This document shows, in pieces, positions 7,129 through 17,355 of a stretch of 40,488 nt of DNA; positions within the stretch are counted from its first letter, which is position 1, and every line of letters begins with the position of its first letter. The translations under genes and the position numbers were made by a program. This DNA comes from Nocardia cyriacigeorgica NBRC 100375 (GTDB taxonomy: Bacteria > Actinomycetota > Actinomycetes > Mycobacteriales > Mycobacteriaceae). Below the pieces are notes generated by a model. It had not been told where the DNA came from. It saw only the letters and a list, made by a program, of their open reading frames with translations, and ran no database searches. The stretch is taken from assembly GCF_000308555.1 (NCBI RefSeq), contig NZ_BAFY01000194.1, positions 1 to 40,488 of the forward strand. Reading direction: 5' to 3'.

Positions 7129-7240
7129 AACTCGGTGTCGTCAGGCAGGAAACGCGAGGCGCCACGCCGGTAAACCTCGCCTCGGGCGGTTCGGTGTGCG
7201 TCAATTGAAGCGCCAAGTTTCCGACCGATCCGAGGATGTG

Positions 7241-7549
7241 ATGCGAATGTCCCCGCGCCAACGTCTGCGCACCACGATCGTCGCCCTGTCCGGGGCGTTG
7301 ATCCTGGCCGCGGGCCCCGCGGTGCTGTCGGCCCCGGCCGCGGTCGCCGCGCCGCAGGGTGGCCAGCCCTCCTACCCGTTCGACGGTGGGGAAGACGGCG
7401 GCACCGCCCACGAGCCGAAGAAGGACGAGCGCGCCCAGCGCGCCGAGGAATTCGGCGGCGGGCTCGCCAGCGAGGTCATCGATCTGGCCGCGAACATCCT
7501 CAAATGCGGTTTGAACGTCGTGACGCCGACGGTGGGGTGCTCGATCTGA
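7241..7549 (+). CDS. Small secreted protein, function unknown
   Basis: 102 residues from ATG 7241, with CGAGGA just upstream; ATG 7247 is an alternative. A Sec signal peptide is clear: basic MRMSPRQRLRTT, hydrophobic IVALSGALILAAGPAVL, then an alanine-rich SAPAAVAA cleavage region. The mature part has a glycine/acidic linker, a charged helix (KKDERAQRAEEF) and a C-terminal segment with two cysteines (LKCGLNVV...TVGCSI) that could form a disulfide. No family recognised. A hairpin follows at 7571-7600, so it is probably monocistronic. Confidence 0.75.
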   Translation: MRMSPRQRLRTTIVALSGALILAAGPAVLSAPAAVAAPQGGQPSYPFDGGEDGGTAHEPKKDERAQRAEEFGGGLASEVIDLAANILKCGLNVVTPTVGCSI

Positions 7550-7570
7550 GCTGAACTCCCCGGGCTCGGG

Positions 7571-7600
7571 CGGGCGTCTCGGTGACTTCCGAGGCGCCCG
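7571..7600 (+). terminator. Hairpin terminator after the small secreted protein
   Basis: CGGGCGTCTCGG (7571-7582), loop TGACTT, CCGAGGCGCCCG (7589-7600): 12 pairs including one G-U. There is no T tract, as is common in actinobacteria. The rest of the gap to 7739 shows nothing recognisable. Confidence 0.6.
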
Positions 7601-7739
7601 CGCTGTTCGGTGAACCCGCATCGTTCACTCGGCGACAGAACCCAGAGCTGCGCGTGCCGCCACGCACGGCGACGACGGCCCGATGACCTGCCTCCGCCGG
7701 TGCGCGATCACCCGCTTTCCCGGCACGCGCCGACGGCCC

Positions 7740-8534
7740 TCACAGCAAGCTGATCTGCTCCGAGGGTTCCTCCGCCGGCTCCAACAGTTCCGGGCCGTTG
7801 TTGCGCACGCTGTTGACCAGCGGCGACACCGGCCGCGCGGTGATACCGGCGACCAGCTCCGGCGTCGGTGGCTCCAGCAGGTCGGCGGGCGCGGGATGAT
7901 CCGGGTCCAGCCAGGCGTCCCAGTGTTCGCGCGGCATCGGCAGCGGCATCCGGTCGTGGATACGGGTGAGATCGCCGACGGCGTCGGTGGTCAGGATGGT
8001 GCACGACAGCAGCGGCTCGGCCTCGGGCAGGCTGCGGTCGCGCCACACCGACCACAACCCCGCCATGTACAGCCGCGAACCATCGGCGGCCGACATGAAG
8101 TAGGGATGCTTGACGACCTTGCTCTTGGCGCCGGACGGATCCGGCTGCACCAGCCACTCGTACCAGCCGTCCATCGGCACCAGGCACCGCCGATACTTCA
8201 CCGCGTCCCGGAACGACGGGGTGGTGGCGGCCTTGTCGGCGCGCGCGTTGAACAGGGGTTTGCCCTTCACCGGCACGCCCGGCTCGGCCGCTTTGGTCCA
8301 ATGCGGGATCAGCCCCCACCGCATCCGGCGGATCCGCAGGCGCGGGTCGTCGTCGGGGTGGTCGTGGTCGTGGCGTTCGACCACGGTGAGCACCTGGGTC
8401 GTCGGGGCGACGTTGTAATTCGCGCCGCCGCGATCGGAGTCCGCCGAGCCGGGTTCGGCACCGGTCTCATCGATCGCGTCGAGTTCGACCGCGAGCCGGC
8501 CGGGATCGGTCGTCGTCGCATAGCGTCCGCACAT
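7740..8534 (-). CDS. yedK: SRAP-domain protein (HMCES/YedK), abasic-site DNA-protein crosslinker
   Basis: 264 residues. It begins MCGRYATTTD, and the catalytic Cys2 after Met removal forms a thiazolidine with abasic sites in single-stranded DNA. Other family motifs: NYNVAPTTQVLTV (conserved Asn), RWGLIPHW, NARADKAATTPSFRDAVKYR, RRCLVPMDGWYEW (conserved Glu) and the IHDRMPLPM histidine motif. The frame is open upstream to 8834, but the ATG at 8534 is required to put Cys at position 2. It sits two genes before aroA, like Rv3226c beside aroA in M. tuberculosis, and is divergent from the secreted protein at 8680. Confidence 0.93.
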   Translation of the reverse strand: MCGRYATTTDPGRLAVELDAIDETGAEPGSADSDRGGANYNVAPTTQVLTVVERHDHDHPDDDPRLRIRRMRWGLIPHWTKAAEPGVPVKGKPLFNARADKAATTPSFRDAVKYRRCLVPMDGWYEWLVQPDPSGAKSKVVKHPYFMSAADGSRLYMAGLWSVWRDRSLPEAEPLLSCTILTTDAVGDLTRIHDRMPLPMPREHWDAWLDPDHPAPADLLEPPTPELVAGITARPVSPLVNSVRNNGPELLEPAEEPSEQISLL

Positions 8535-8679
8535 ATCCCGATACTGCCACCGGACACCGACACCGGCGGTGAACTTCGCGCCGCGCAGCCGGTTCACCCC
8601 GGCGGGCCGCTGGGCAAATCCGCCCGCGACCTGCGGATCGCTGCTAGCGTGAGCGGAATCTGACGAAGAGGAGAGATCC

Positions 8680-9237
8680 ATGCTTCGATCCAGTTTCTTC
8701 CGTATCGGCATCGCCAGAATCTGCGCGGCCGTCGCGCTCGGCGTCCTCACCGCCACCGCATTGCCCGCCGTCGCCGCCGCACAGGAGCCGCGACCACCGG
8801 TCGACCTGAACACCTCGGTGTCGGGTTCCACCATCGACTACACCATCGACAATGTCCCCAACCGGCGCGACACGTTCCCGGTCATCCGCGGCGAATGCAC
8901 CACCGCCGTGGTGAACGTCCTCGTCGCCGCACCCATCCTCGCGCCCGCCGCCATCGACACCCTCAGCGGACGTGAGCCGGATGTATTCGCGCTGTTGCAA
9001 CGCCTGATCGCCGAGGGCGCGCTCACCGCCGGACCTCGGATCCAGCTCGCGTCCTCGACCGGGCAGATCAGCGGATCGTTCACCGACATCCCGCGCGGGG
9101 TCTATGTGGTGGGCACGATCTGCAACATCAATCCGCTCGGCGGGGAATTCGATCCGAATCTGTTCGATTTCTCGCCCTCGGTGGTCGTCGACATGCGCTC
9201 GGGTTCATCGGCTCCGGTGCCCGCGCCCGTGCCGTGA
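8680..9237 (+). CDS. Secreted protein of unknown function
   Basis: 185 residues. A signal peptide MLRSSFFRIGIARICAAVAL... ends near AVAAAQE (about residue 34). The mature domain is beta-rich, with two cysteines (RGECTTAV and GTICNINPL) likely to pair. The motif IPRGVYVVGTIC precedes a GGEFDPNLFDFSP segment. The C-terminus is a proline/alanine tail (SSAPVPAPVP). GAGGAGA at 8668-8674 lies five bases before the ATG, so the start is secure. It resembles the small exported proteins common in Nocardia; no function assigned. Confidence 0.8.
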   Translation: MLRSSFFRIGIARICAAVALGVLTATALPAVAAAQEPRPPVDLNTSVSGSTIDYTIDNVPNRRDTFPVIRGECTTAVVNVLVAAPILAPAAIDTLSGREPDVFALLQRLIAEGALTAGPRIQLASSTGQISGSFTDIPRGVYVVGTICNINPLGGEFDPNLFDFSPSVVVDMRSGSSAPVPAPVP

Positions 9238-9377
9238 ACGCTCGAATCCCGCTGTGGGGAACGGACTTCCATCAAGGGAATGCCCGCCGATGCCGGGACC
9301 GAGGCGCAGAAGGCGCGCATACTGACGGGGATGACGCCGGCGAGGGCCGACTCGATCGACCCGAACTGGTGACACCC

Positions 9378-9404
9378 TGAGAGTAATGTCATAACATTCT
9401 CTCA
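9378..9404. promoter_or_regulatory. Palindromic operator candidate upstream of the aldehyde dehydrogenase
   Basis: TGAGAG, T, AATGT on the left (9378-9389), a CATA centre, then ACATT and CTCTCA on the right (9394-9404). Eleven complementary pairs, with one unpaired T. It is 107 bp upstream of the aldehyde dehydrogenase GTG, in AT-richer DNA than its surroundings. It is typical in size for a TetR- or GntR-type regulator; the regulator is unknown. The 274-bp gap 9238-9511 holds no convincing gene. Confidence 0.5.
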
Positions 9405-9511
9405 ACGAGTCGGAGGGTTTCCTCCGGCCCGCTCGGCATGCGCCCGACAAGCCACGCCACCACCCAGCGCGCCCAGGCGGACCGTCCGGGCGCCCGGCAT
9501 GAGGAGCCCCT

Positions 9512-11014
9512 GTGACAACGACCGACGCCGCCCCCGCGGAAAAGGTGCTCACCTCGGTCGACCCCGCCTCCGGCGCGACCCTGGCCACCTACCCGATCGC
9601 CGACGACGACGCCGTGCGCGCCGCCGTCGCCACCGCCCGCAAGGCCGCAGAGACCTGGGCCGCGCTCGATTTCGACGAGCGCCGCAAAGCGCTGCTGCGC
9701 TGGTCGAGCCGGCTGGTCGCCGATTCCGATGAGTTCTGCGCGCTGATCCATGCCGAGAACGGCAAACCGCTCGACGACGCCTTCCTCGAGCTGATGCTCG
9801 CCCTCGAACACATCGCCTGGGCGGCCAAGCACGCCAAGAAGGTGCTTGCGCCCAAGAAGATCTCCCCCGGCGCGCTGATGTCGAACTTCTCGGCCCGGCT
9901 CGAGCAGCGCCCGCTGGGCGTGGTCGGCGTGATCGGCCCGTGGAACTACCCCGTCTACACCCCCAACGGATCCATCGCCTACGCGCTCGCCGCCGGCAAC
10001 ACCGTGGTGTTCAAGCCCAGCGAATACTCCACCGGCATCGGCAATTTCCTCGCCGAGGCGTTCACCAAGGCCAATCCGGACCTGCCGAAAGGCGTGTTCG
10101 CCACGGTCAACGGCTACGGCGCGACCGGCGCGGCACTGGTGCGGGCAGGCGTGGACAAGATCGCGTTCACCGGCTCGCCCGGCACCGGCCGCAAGATCAT
10201 GGCCGCCGCGGCCGAGTCGCTCACCCCGGTGCTGCTCGAATGCGGCGGCAAGGACGCGGTGATCGTGGCCCCGGACGCGGATGTGAAGGCCGCGGCCGAC
10301 GCCGTGGCCTGGGGCGCCACCTCCAACAGCGGCCAGACCTGCGCGGGCGTCGAACGCGTCTATGTGCACCGCTCGGTGCGCGAGGAATTCGTGGCCGAGG
10401 TGCGCCGCATCCTCACCGATGTCAAGCCCGGCGCCGAGGCGGGCGCCAACTACGGCCCGATGACGATGCCGAGCCAGGTGGATATCGTGCGCCGCCACAT
10501 CGACGACGCCATCGCCAAGGGCGCCACCGCCGTGGTCGGCGGACCGGAATCGGTTAAGGCGCCGTTCATCGAGCCGGTCGTGCTGCTGGACGCCCCCGAG
10601 GATTCGGCGGCGGTCAAGGAGGAGACCTTCGGTCCGACCATGACCATCCGCACCGTCGACAGCGTCGATGAGGCGATCGAGCTGGCCAACGACTCCAGCT
10701 ACAGCCTCGGCTCTGCGGTGTACTCGCGCAAGCAAGGGCTCGAGATCGCCCGCCGGCTGCGCGCCGGGGCCACCTCGGTGAATTCGGTGCTCGGCTTCGC
10801 CGCCATTCCGGGGCTGCCCTTCGGCGGCAGCGGCGATTCCGGCATCGGCCGCATCCATGGCGAGCAGGGTCTGCGCGAGTTCGTCAGCCCCCATTCGATC
10901 GCGATCCAGCGGTTCAGCATCCCGGGCATGGCGCTGCTCAGCTACTCGCGCACCCAGTCGACCATGAAACTTCTGCGTCGCCTGGTGCCGGTGTTGCACG
11001 GGAGGCACAAGTAA
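9512..11014 (+). CDS. NAD(P)-dependent aldehyde dehydrogenase
   Basis: 500 residues, full length for the ALDH superfamily. Visible: PWNYP (Asn145, oxyanion), KPSE (Lys168, cofactor), [12 protein letters not shown] (Rossmann loop), LECGGKD (general base Glu243) and the [13 protein letters not shown] catalytic cysteine (Cys277). Overall it resembles GabD2/succinic-semialdehyde and medium-chain fatty-aldehyde dehydrogenases. Substrate cannot be fixed, though the alkane hydroxylases elsewhere in the window would generate fatty aldehydes after alcohol oxidation. GTG at 9512 follows GAGGAG (9501-9506). The 5' region carries a palindrome at 9378-9404. Confidence 0.9.
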   Translation: MTTTDAAPAEKVLTSVDPASGATLATYPIADDDAVRAAVATARKAAETWAALDFDERRKALLRWSSRLVADSDEFCALIHAENGKPLDDAFLELMLALEHIAWAAKHAKKVLAPKKISPGALMSNFSARLEQRPLGVVGVIGPWNYPVYTPNGSIAYALAAGNTVVFKPSEYSTGIGNFLAEAFTKANPDLPKGVFATVNGYGATGAALVRAGVDKIAFTGSPGTGRKIMAAAAESLTPVLLECGGKDAVIVAPDADVKAAADAVAWGATSNSGQTCAGVERVYVHRSVREEFVAEVRRILTDVKPGAEAGANYGPMTMPSQVDIVRRHIDDAIAKGATAVVGGPESVKAPFIEPVVLLDAPEDSAAVKEETFGPTMTIRTVDSVDEAIELANDSSYSLGSAVYSRKQGLEIARRLRAGATSVNSVLGFAAIPGLPFGGSGDSGIGRIHGEQGLREFVSPHSIAIQRFSIPGMALLSYSRTQSTMKLLRRLVPVLHGRHK

Positions 11015-11019
11015 CAGAT

Positions 11020-11041
11020 CGGGCGGATTCCACGCCGCCCG
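11020..11041 (+). terminator. Hairpin after the aldehyde dehydrogenase gene
   Basis: CGGGCGG (11020-11026), eight-base loop, CCGCCCG (11035-11041). Seven perfect pairs, no T tract; a weak terminator candidate between two co-directional genes. Confidence 0.4.
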
Positions 11042-11075
11042 TGTATCCGCGCCGCACATAAGCGAAGATGGACTG

Positions 11076-12362
11076 GTGAATTTCTGGCCAGCGCCCCATG
11101 TCGACGCCCCCGTGCACGCGACCGTGACCCTGCCCGGATCGAAATCGATCACCAATAGAGCACTGATCCTGGCCGCGCTCGCCGAGGGTCCCTCGACGAT
11201 CACCGGCGCGCTGCGCAGCCGCGACACCAACTTGATGATCGAGGCGCTGCGTGGTCTCGGCGTGCGGATCGACGGGGACGCCGAAACCCTCACCGTCACC
11301 CCGGGCGACCTGCGTGGCGGCGCCGTCGATTGCGGGCTGGCGGGCACGGTGATGCGGTTCCTGCCGCCGCTGGCCACTCTCGCCACCGGCGCGGTGGCCT
11401 TCGACGGGGACGCGCAGGCCAGGGTCCGCCCGCTGCGCACCATCCTGGACGCGCTGCGTGGGCTCGGTGCGCGGATCGAGGGCGACGCACTGCCGTTCAC
11501 CGTGCACGGCACCGGATCGCTGCGCGGTGGGGCGGTCACCATCGACGCGTCGGGTTCCTCGCAGTTCGTCTCCGGCCTGCTGCTGTCGGCGGCCTGCTTC
11601 GACGAGGGGATCACCGTTCACCACGACGGCAAGGCGCTGCCGTCGATGCCGCATATCGAGATGACGGTGGAGATGCTGCGCCGCGCCGACGTCGAGGTCC
11701 AGGCGCCTGCCGACAGCCGCAAGGAGCAGACCTGGACGGTCACGCCGGGCGCCATCGCCGCGGTGGACTGGGATGTGGAGCCGGACCTGTCCAACGCGAC
11801 GCCGTTCCTGGCCGCGGCGGCGGTCACCGGCGGCAGCGTCAGCATCCCGCACTGGCCGCGGCTGACCACCCAACCCGGTGACGTCATTCGCGAGATCCTG
11901 GTGCGGATGGGCGCCGAGGCGCGCATCTTCGACGGTGTGCTGACCGTCAGCGGGCCGGATCGGCTCGCAGGCATCGATATCGACCTGCACGACGTCGGTG
12001 AACTCACCCCCACCGTCGCCGCGCTGGCGGCCCTCGCCGATTCGCCGTCCTACCTGCGCGGGATCGCTCATCTGCGCGGCCACGAGACCGACCGCCTGGC
12101 CGCGCTGTCGACCGAGATCAACCGGCTCGGCGGCAATGTCATCGAGACCGAGGACGGGCTCGAGATCGTCCCGGCGCCGCTCACCGGCGGCCAATGGCAT
12201 TCCTACGCCGACCACCGGATGGCCACCGCCGGCGCCATTCTCGGCCTCAGCGTCCCTGGGATCGAGATCGAAGACATCGGCACCACCGCGAAAACGCTGC
12301 CGAATTTCGTGGCGCTGTGGGAGCAGATGCTCGATCCCGCCGATCAGGGAGCGGTGCGCTGA
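11076..12362 (+). CDS. aroA: 3-phosphoshikimate 1-carboxyvinyltransferase (EPSP synthase)
   Basis: 428 residues. The sixth step of the shikimate pathway, joining shikimate-3-phosphate and PEP. Motifs: [20 protein letters not shown] (phosphate-binding loop), [16 protein letters not shown] (PEP-binding, LAGTxxRF form), [20 protein letters not shown] and [15 protein letters not shown] near the C-terminus. GTG at 11076 gives the usual N-terminus. The stop overlaps the downstream rsgA start by four bases, so the two are co-translated, as in other Mycobacteriales (Rv3227-Rv3228). Confidence 0.96.
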   Translation: MNFWPAPHVDAPVHATVTLPGSKSITNRALILAALAEGPSTITGALRSRDTNLMIEALRGLGVRIDGDAETLTVTPGDLRGGAVDCGLAGTVMRFLPPLATLATGAVAFDGDAQARVRPLRTILDALRGLGARIEGDALPFTVHGTGSLRGGAVTIDASGSSQFVSGLLLSAACFDEGITVHHDGKALPSMPHIEMTVEMLRRADVEVQAPADSRKEQTWTVTPGAIAAVDWDVEPDLSNATPFLAAAAVTGGSVSIPHWPRLTTQPGDVIREILVRMGAEARIFDGVLTVSGPDRLAGIDIDLHDVGELTPTVAALAALADSPSYLRGIAHLRGHETDRLAALSTEINRLGGNVIETEDGLEIVPAPLTGGQWHSYADHRMATAGAILGLSVPGIEIEDIGTTAKTLPNFVALWEQMLDPADQGAVR

Positions 12363-13360
12363 GCCGGCGCGGCCGCTCCCTCGCCGGCTACGACGAATCC
12401 GATGTGCGGGTACGTCCCGGCAAGAGCTCGCGTCCGCGAACCAAGACCCGCCCGCAGCACAACGACGCCGAAGCCGCCATGGTGGTGTCGGTGGATCGCG
12501 GCCGGTGGGGGTGTGTGCTCGACGGCGACCCGGATCGCCTGATCGTCGCCATGCGGGCGCGTGAACTCGGCCGCACCCCGATCGTCGTCGGCGATCAGGT
12601 CGACGTCGTCGGGGATCTGTCCGGCAAACCCGACACGCTGGCCCGGATCGTGCGCGTGGCCGAACGGCGAACGGTGTTGCGCCGCACCGCCGATGACACC
12701 GATCCGTTCGAACGGGTGGTGGTGGCCAATGCCGAACGCCTGTTCATCGTCGTCGCGCTGGCCGATCCGCCGCCGCGCACCGGTTTCGTCGAACGCGCCA
12801 TGGTCGCCGCGTATGCCGGTGGCCTGCAACCGATCCTGTGCCTGACCAAACACGATCTGGCCGCGGATTCCGAGTTCGCCGCCCTCTTCGACGATCTCGA
12901 CCTGACCATCGTCTACGGCGGCGTCGACGACCCCATCGAGCCGGTGCTCGACTTGCTCACCGGCCACCTCACCGCCTTCATCGGCCACTCCGGCGTCGGC
13001 AAGTCCACTCTCGTCAATCGGCTGGTACCCGATGCCGACCGAGCTGTCGGCGAGGTCTCCGGCGTCGGCAAGGGCAAACACACCTCCACCCAATCGGTAG
13101 CCCTGCCACTACCCAGCGGCGGCTGGGTCATCGACACCCCCGGCGTGCGCTCCTTCGGCCTGGCCCACATCACCCCCGACGACGTCATCGCCGCCTTCAC
13201 CGACCTCGCCGACGCCATCGAGGACTGCCCCCGAGGATGCACCCATCTCGGCCCACCCGCCGACCCGGAATGCGCCCTGGACCAGCTGCCCGGCAAGGAA
13301 CGCCGAGTGGCGGCGATCCGTCAGCTGCTGACGGCGTTGAATTCCAACGACCCCTGGTAG
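12359..13360 (+). CDS. rsgA: Ribosome small-subunit biogenesis GTPase RsgA
   Basis: 333 residues if started at CTG 12359, which overlaps the aroA stop (CTGA); the M. tuberculosis protein has about 330. An OB-fold region ([13 protein letters not shown]) is followed by a circularly permuted GTPase: LTKHD (G4) comes before [14 protein letters not shown] (G1) and DTPGVRSFG (G3). The C-terminal zinc motif is EDCPRGCTH...PECAL. It checks late 30S assembly. The conserved [11 protein letters not shown] start region argues against the in-frame GTG at 12404, which would cut it; no ATG or GTG serves upstream without deep overlap with aroA. The start codon is therefore non-canonical or uncertain. Confidence 0.93.
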   Translation: MSRRGRSLAGYDESDVRVRPGKSSRPRTKTRPQHNDAEAAMVVSVDRGRWGCVLDGDPDRLIVAMRARELGRTPIVVGDQVDVVGDLSGKPDTLARIVRVAERRTVLRRTADDTDPFERVVVANAERLFIVVALADPPPRTGFVERAMVAAYAGGLQPILCLTKHDLAADSEFAALFDDLDLTIVYGGVDDPIEPVLDLLTGHLTAFIGHSGVGKSTLVNRLVPDADRAVGEVSGVGKGKHTSTQSVALPLPSGGWVIDTPGVRSFGLAHITPDDVIAAFTDLADAIEDCPRGCTHLGPPADPECALDQLPGKERRVAAIRQLLTALNSNDPW

Positions 13361-13383
13361 CCGGGCGTGGCACTGTCTACGGG

Positions 13384-13506
13384 TCACGGCAGGTACGCGG
13401 CCAGCTCCTCACTGACGACGGCCGCCTGCCCGCACGACTCGCCGACCGCCGGTTTCCCACCGTGCAGGCGCAGCGAGAACATGACGCTGCCGCCGGGCAC
13501 AACCAC
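13384..13506 (-). CDS. Possible 40-residue ORF directly after the RelE-type toxin
   Basis: A GTG at 13506 opens a reading frame VVVPGGSVMFSLRLHGGKPA followed by VGESCGQAAVVSEELAAYLP, ending at 13384. It lies in the toxin's own frame, 15 bases after the toxin stop. Composition is protein-like. No Shine-Dalgarno is visible and no family is recognised. It could be a small co-transcribed gene, the remnant of another gene, or chance. Confidence 0.25.
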   Translation of the reverse strand: MVVPGGSVMFSLRLHGGKPAVGESCGQAAVVSEELAAYLP

Positions 13507-13521
13507 TGGAGCATGCCGCGC

Positions 13522-13791
13522 TCACAGGGATCGGTATATCTCCCTGCGGTGACCGGCGTGAACCACGAGAATGACGAGACGACCGTCATCGACTCGATAG
13601 ACAGCCCGGTAGTTGCCGTAGCGGATCCGGTACAGCCCGGCATAACCCGTCAGGGGCTTCACCGCATGGTTAATCGCGTAAGGATCATCGCCGAGTGTCG
13701 TCAGCGCGTTGAGCAGCCCAATCGCATCCGCCTGCGGGATCGCCCGCAAACTCCGCCGGGCCGCCGGGCGGAACTCGAAGGCATATTTCAT
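13522..13791 (-). CDS. RelE/ParE-superfamily toxin
   Basis: 89 residues. The pattern YAFEFRPAARRSLRAIP (N-terminal strand and helix), DDPYAINHAVKPLTGYAGLYRIRYGNYRAVYRV (central sheet with the LxGYxGLYRIRxGxYRxxY signature) and HAGHRREIYRSL (C-terminal basic end) is the RelE family layout. RelE enzymes cut mRNA in the ribosomal A site. It overlaps the upstream antitoxin gene by four bases (ATGA). Chromosomal placement between rsgA and secA is not part of the conserved gene order. Confidence 0.9.
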   Translation of the reverse strand: MKYAFEFRPAARRSLRAIPQADAIGLLNALTTLGDDPYAINHAVKPLTGYAGLYRIRYGNYRAVYRVDDGRLVILVVHAGHRREIYRSL

Positions 13792-14066
13792 GCCGCGCCG
13801 GACTTCGGTTCCTGCAGAACCTCGGAATACATCTCAGTGAGACTGACACCGGGCGCGTCCCCGTCTTCGGCCATGGCCTCGACAGCCATCCGACCAAGCT
13901 GCTCGTCTTCCCACTCTTCGAGCTTGTCCAGCATGAACTTCGGAATGAAGGCGCCGACCTCCACCCCGCCGCGGGTGACGACGGTGACTTTGCCGTCCTC
14001 AACAGCCGCGTCGACAACCTTGGCGAGGCCTGCCCGGAACTCTCGAATCGTTAGTGAGTCCTCCAT
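13788..14066 (-). CDS. Phd/YefM-type antitoxin
   Basis: 92 residues. SLTIREFRAGLAKVVDAAVEDGKVTVVTRGGVEVGAFIPK is the Phd/YefM DNA-binding fold (TIxEFRxxLxxVVDxV...VTRxGxxVA). The C-terminal half is acidic (KLEEWEDEQ, AEDGD), as expected for the part that wraps the toxin. ATG at 14066 has no Shine-Dalgarno before it: a -10-like TACACT on the minus strand ends six bases upstream, so the transcript is probably leaderless. An operator palindrome overlaps that -10. The longer open frame to 14156 would translate through the operator and is rejected. Confidence 0.9.
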   Translation of the reverse strand: MEDSLTIREFRAGLAKVVDAAVEDGKVTVVTRGGVEVGAFIPKFMLDKLEEWEDEQLGRMAVEAMAEDGDAPGVSLTEMYSEVLQEPKSGAA

Positions 14067-14073
14067 ACGACAA

Positions 14074-14095
14074 GTGTACACACATTTGTGTACAC
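14074..14095 (-). promoter_or_regulatory. Toxin-antitoxin operator/promoter palindrome
   Basis: GTGTACACA (14074-14082), CATT, TGTGTACAC (14087-14095): nine perfect pairs around a four-base centre. The minus-strand -10 TACACT is partly inside it and ends six bases before the antitoxin ATG. Binding by the antitoxin, alone or with toxin, would block the promoter, the usual autoregulation for this family. Confidence 0.75.
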
Positions 14096-14140
14096 AGCGA
14101 CATATTTCAGGCATGCTGTCAGCACACTGCCCAGCATGAC

Positions 14141-14172
14141 GAAGGCGCCCACGCATTTCCGTGGGCGCCTTC
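14141..14172 (-). terminator. Terminator of secA
   Basis: GAAGGCGCCCACG (14141-14153), loop CATTTC, and its perfect complement 14160-14172; 13 pairs, 12 bases beyond the secA stop. No T tract. Confidence 0.75.
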
Positions 14173-14184
14173 GCTATTGCTCAC

Positions 14185-17025
<2,841 letters not shown>

Positions 17026-17355
17026 GGGTCTCGTCAGTCCTCTGGTCGGTGTGTCGTCGTGTCCCCGGCCCCCCGGGCCGGTACGCACGGCCCGCGTGGT
17101 GCGGAAGCCGCAGCTCGCTTCATGGTAATGCGGCACCCATGGTAGGCGCCGTGGTCAGCCGCTTGCAGGGCCGGGCCGAGGACGGGCGAGGCAACCACCG
17201 CCACACGCGGTGTCGATGTGGATGAACCCAACGGTACCCGTGCACGACGTATTCGCGGGAGATGCCACAGAATGGGACAAGAATCGATGTGGCGGGACCA
17301 CAATGGTCGGGACGGGCTGCTCGCGGAGGCGGCACGGGAAGGAGCATCGGGCAGC
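17026..17355. other. Intergenic region between divergent secA and the WS/DGAT-like gene
   Basis: 330 bp. It must hold the secA promoter (minus) and that of the WS/DGAT-like gene (plus), but no clear -10/-35 pair was recognised. The plus-strand frame of the acyltransferase is open from 17218 with ATG codons at 17218, 17272 and 17287, so its protein could be up to 46 residues longer. A loose inverted repeat surrounds CCATGG near 17140. Confidence 0.4.

Noticed and set aside
9280..9372. 30-codon ORF upstream of the aldehyde dehydrogenase
   Set aside because: The Shine-Dalgarno-like AAGGGA abuts the ATG with no spacing and no family is recognised.
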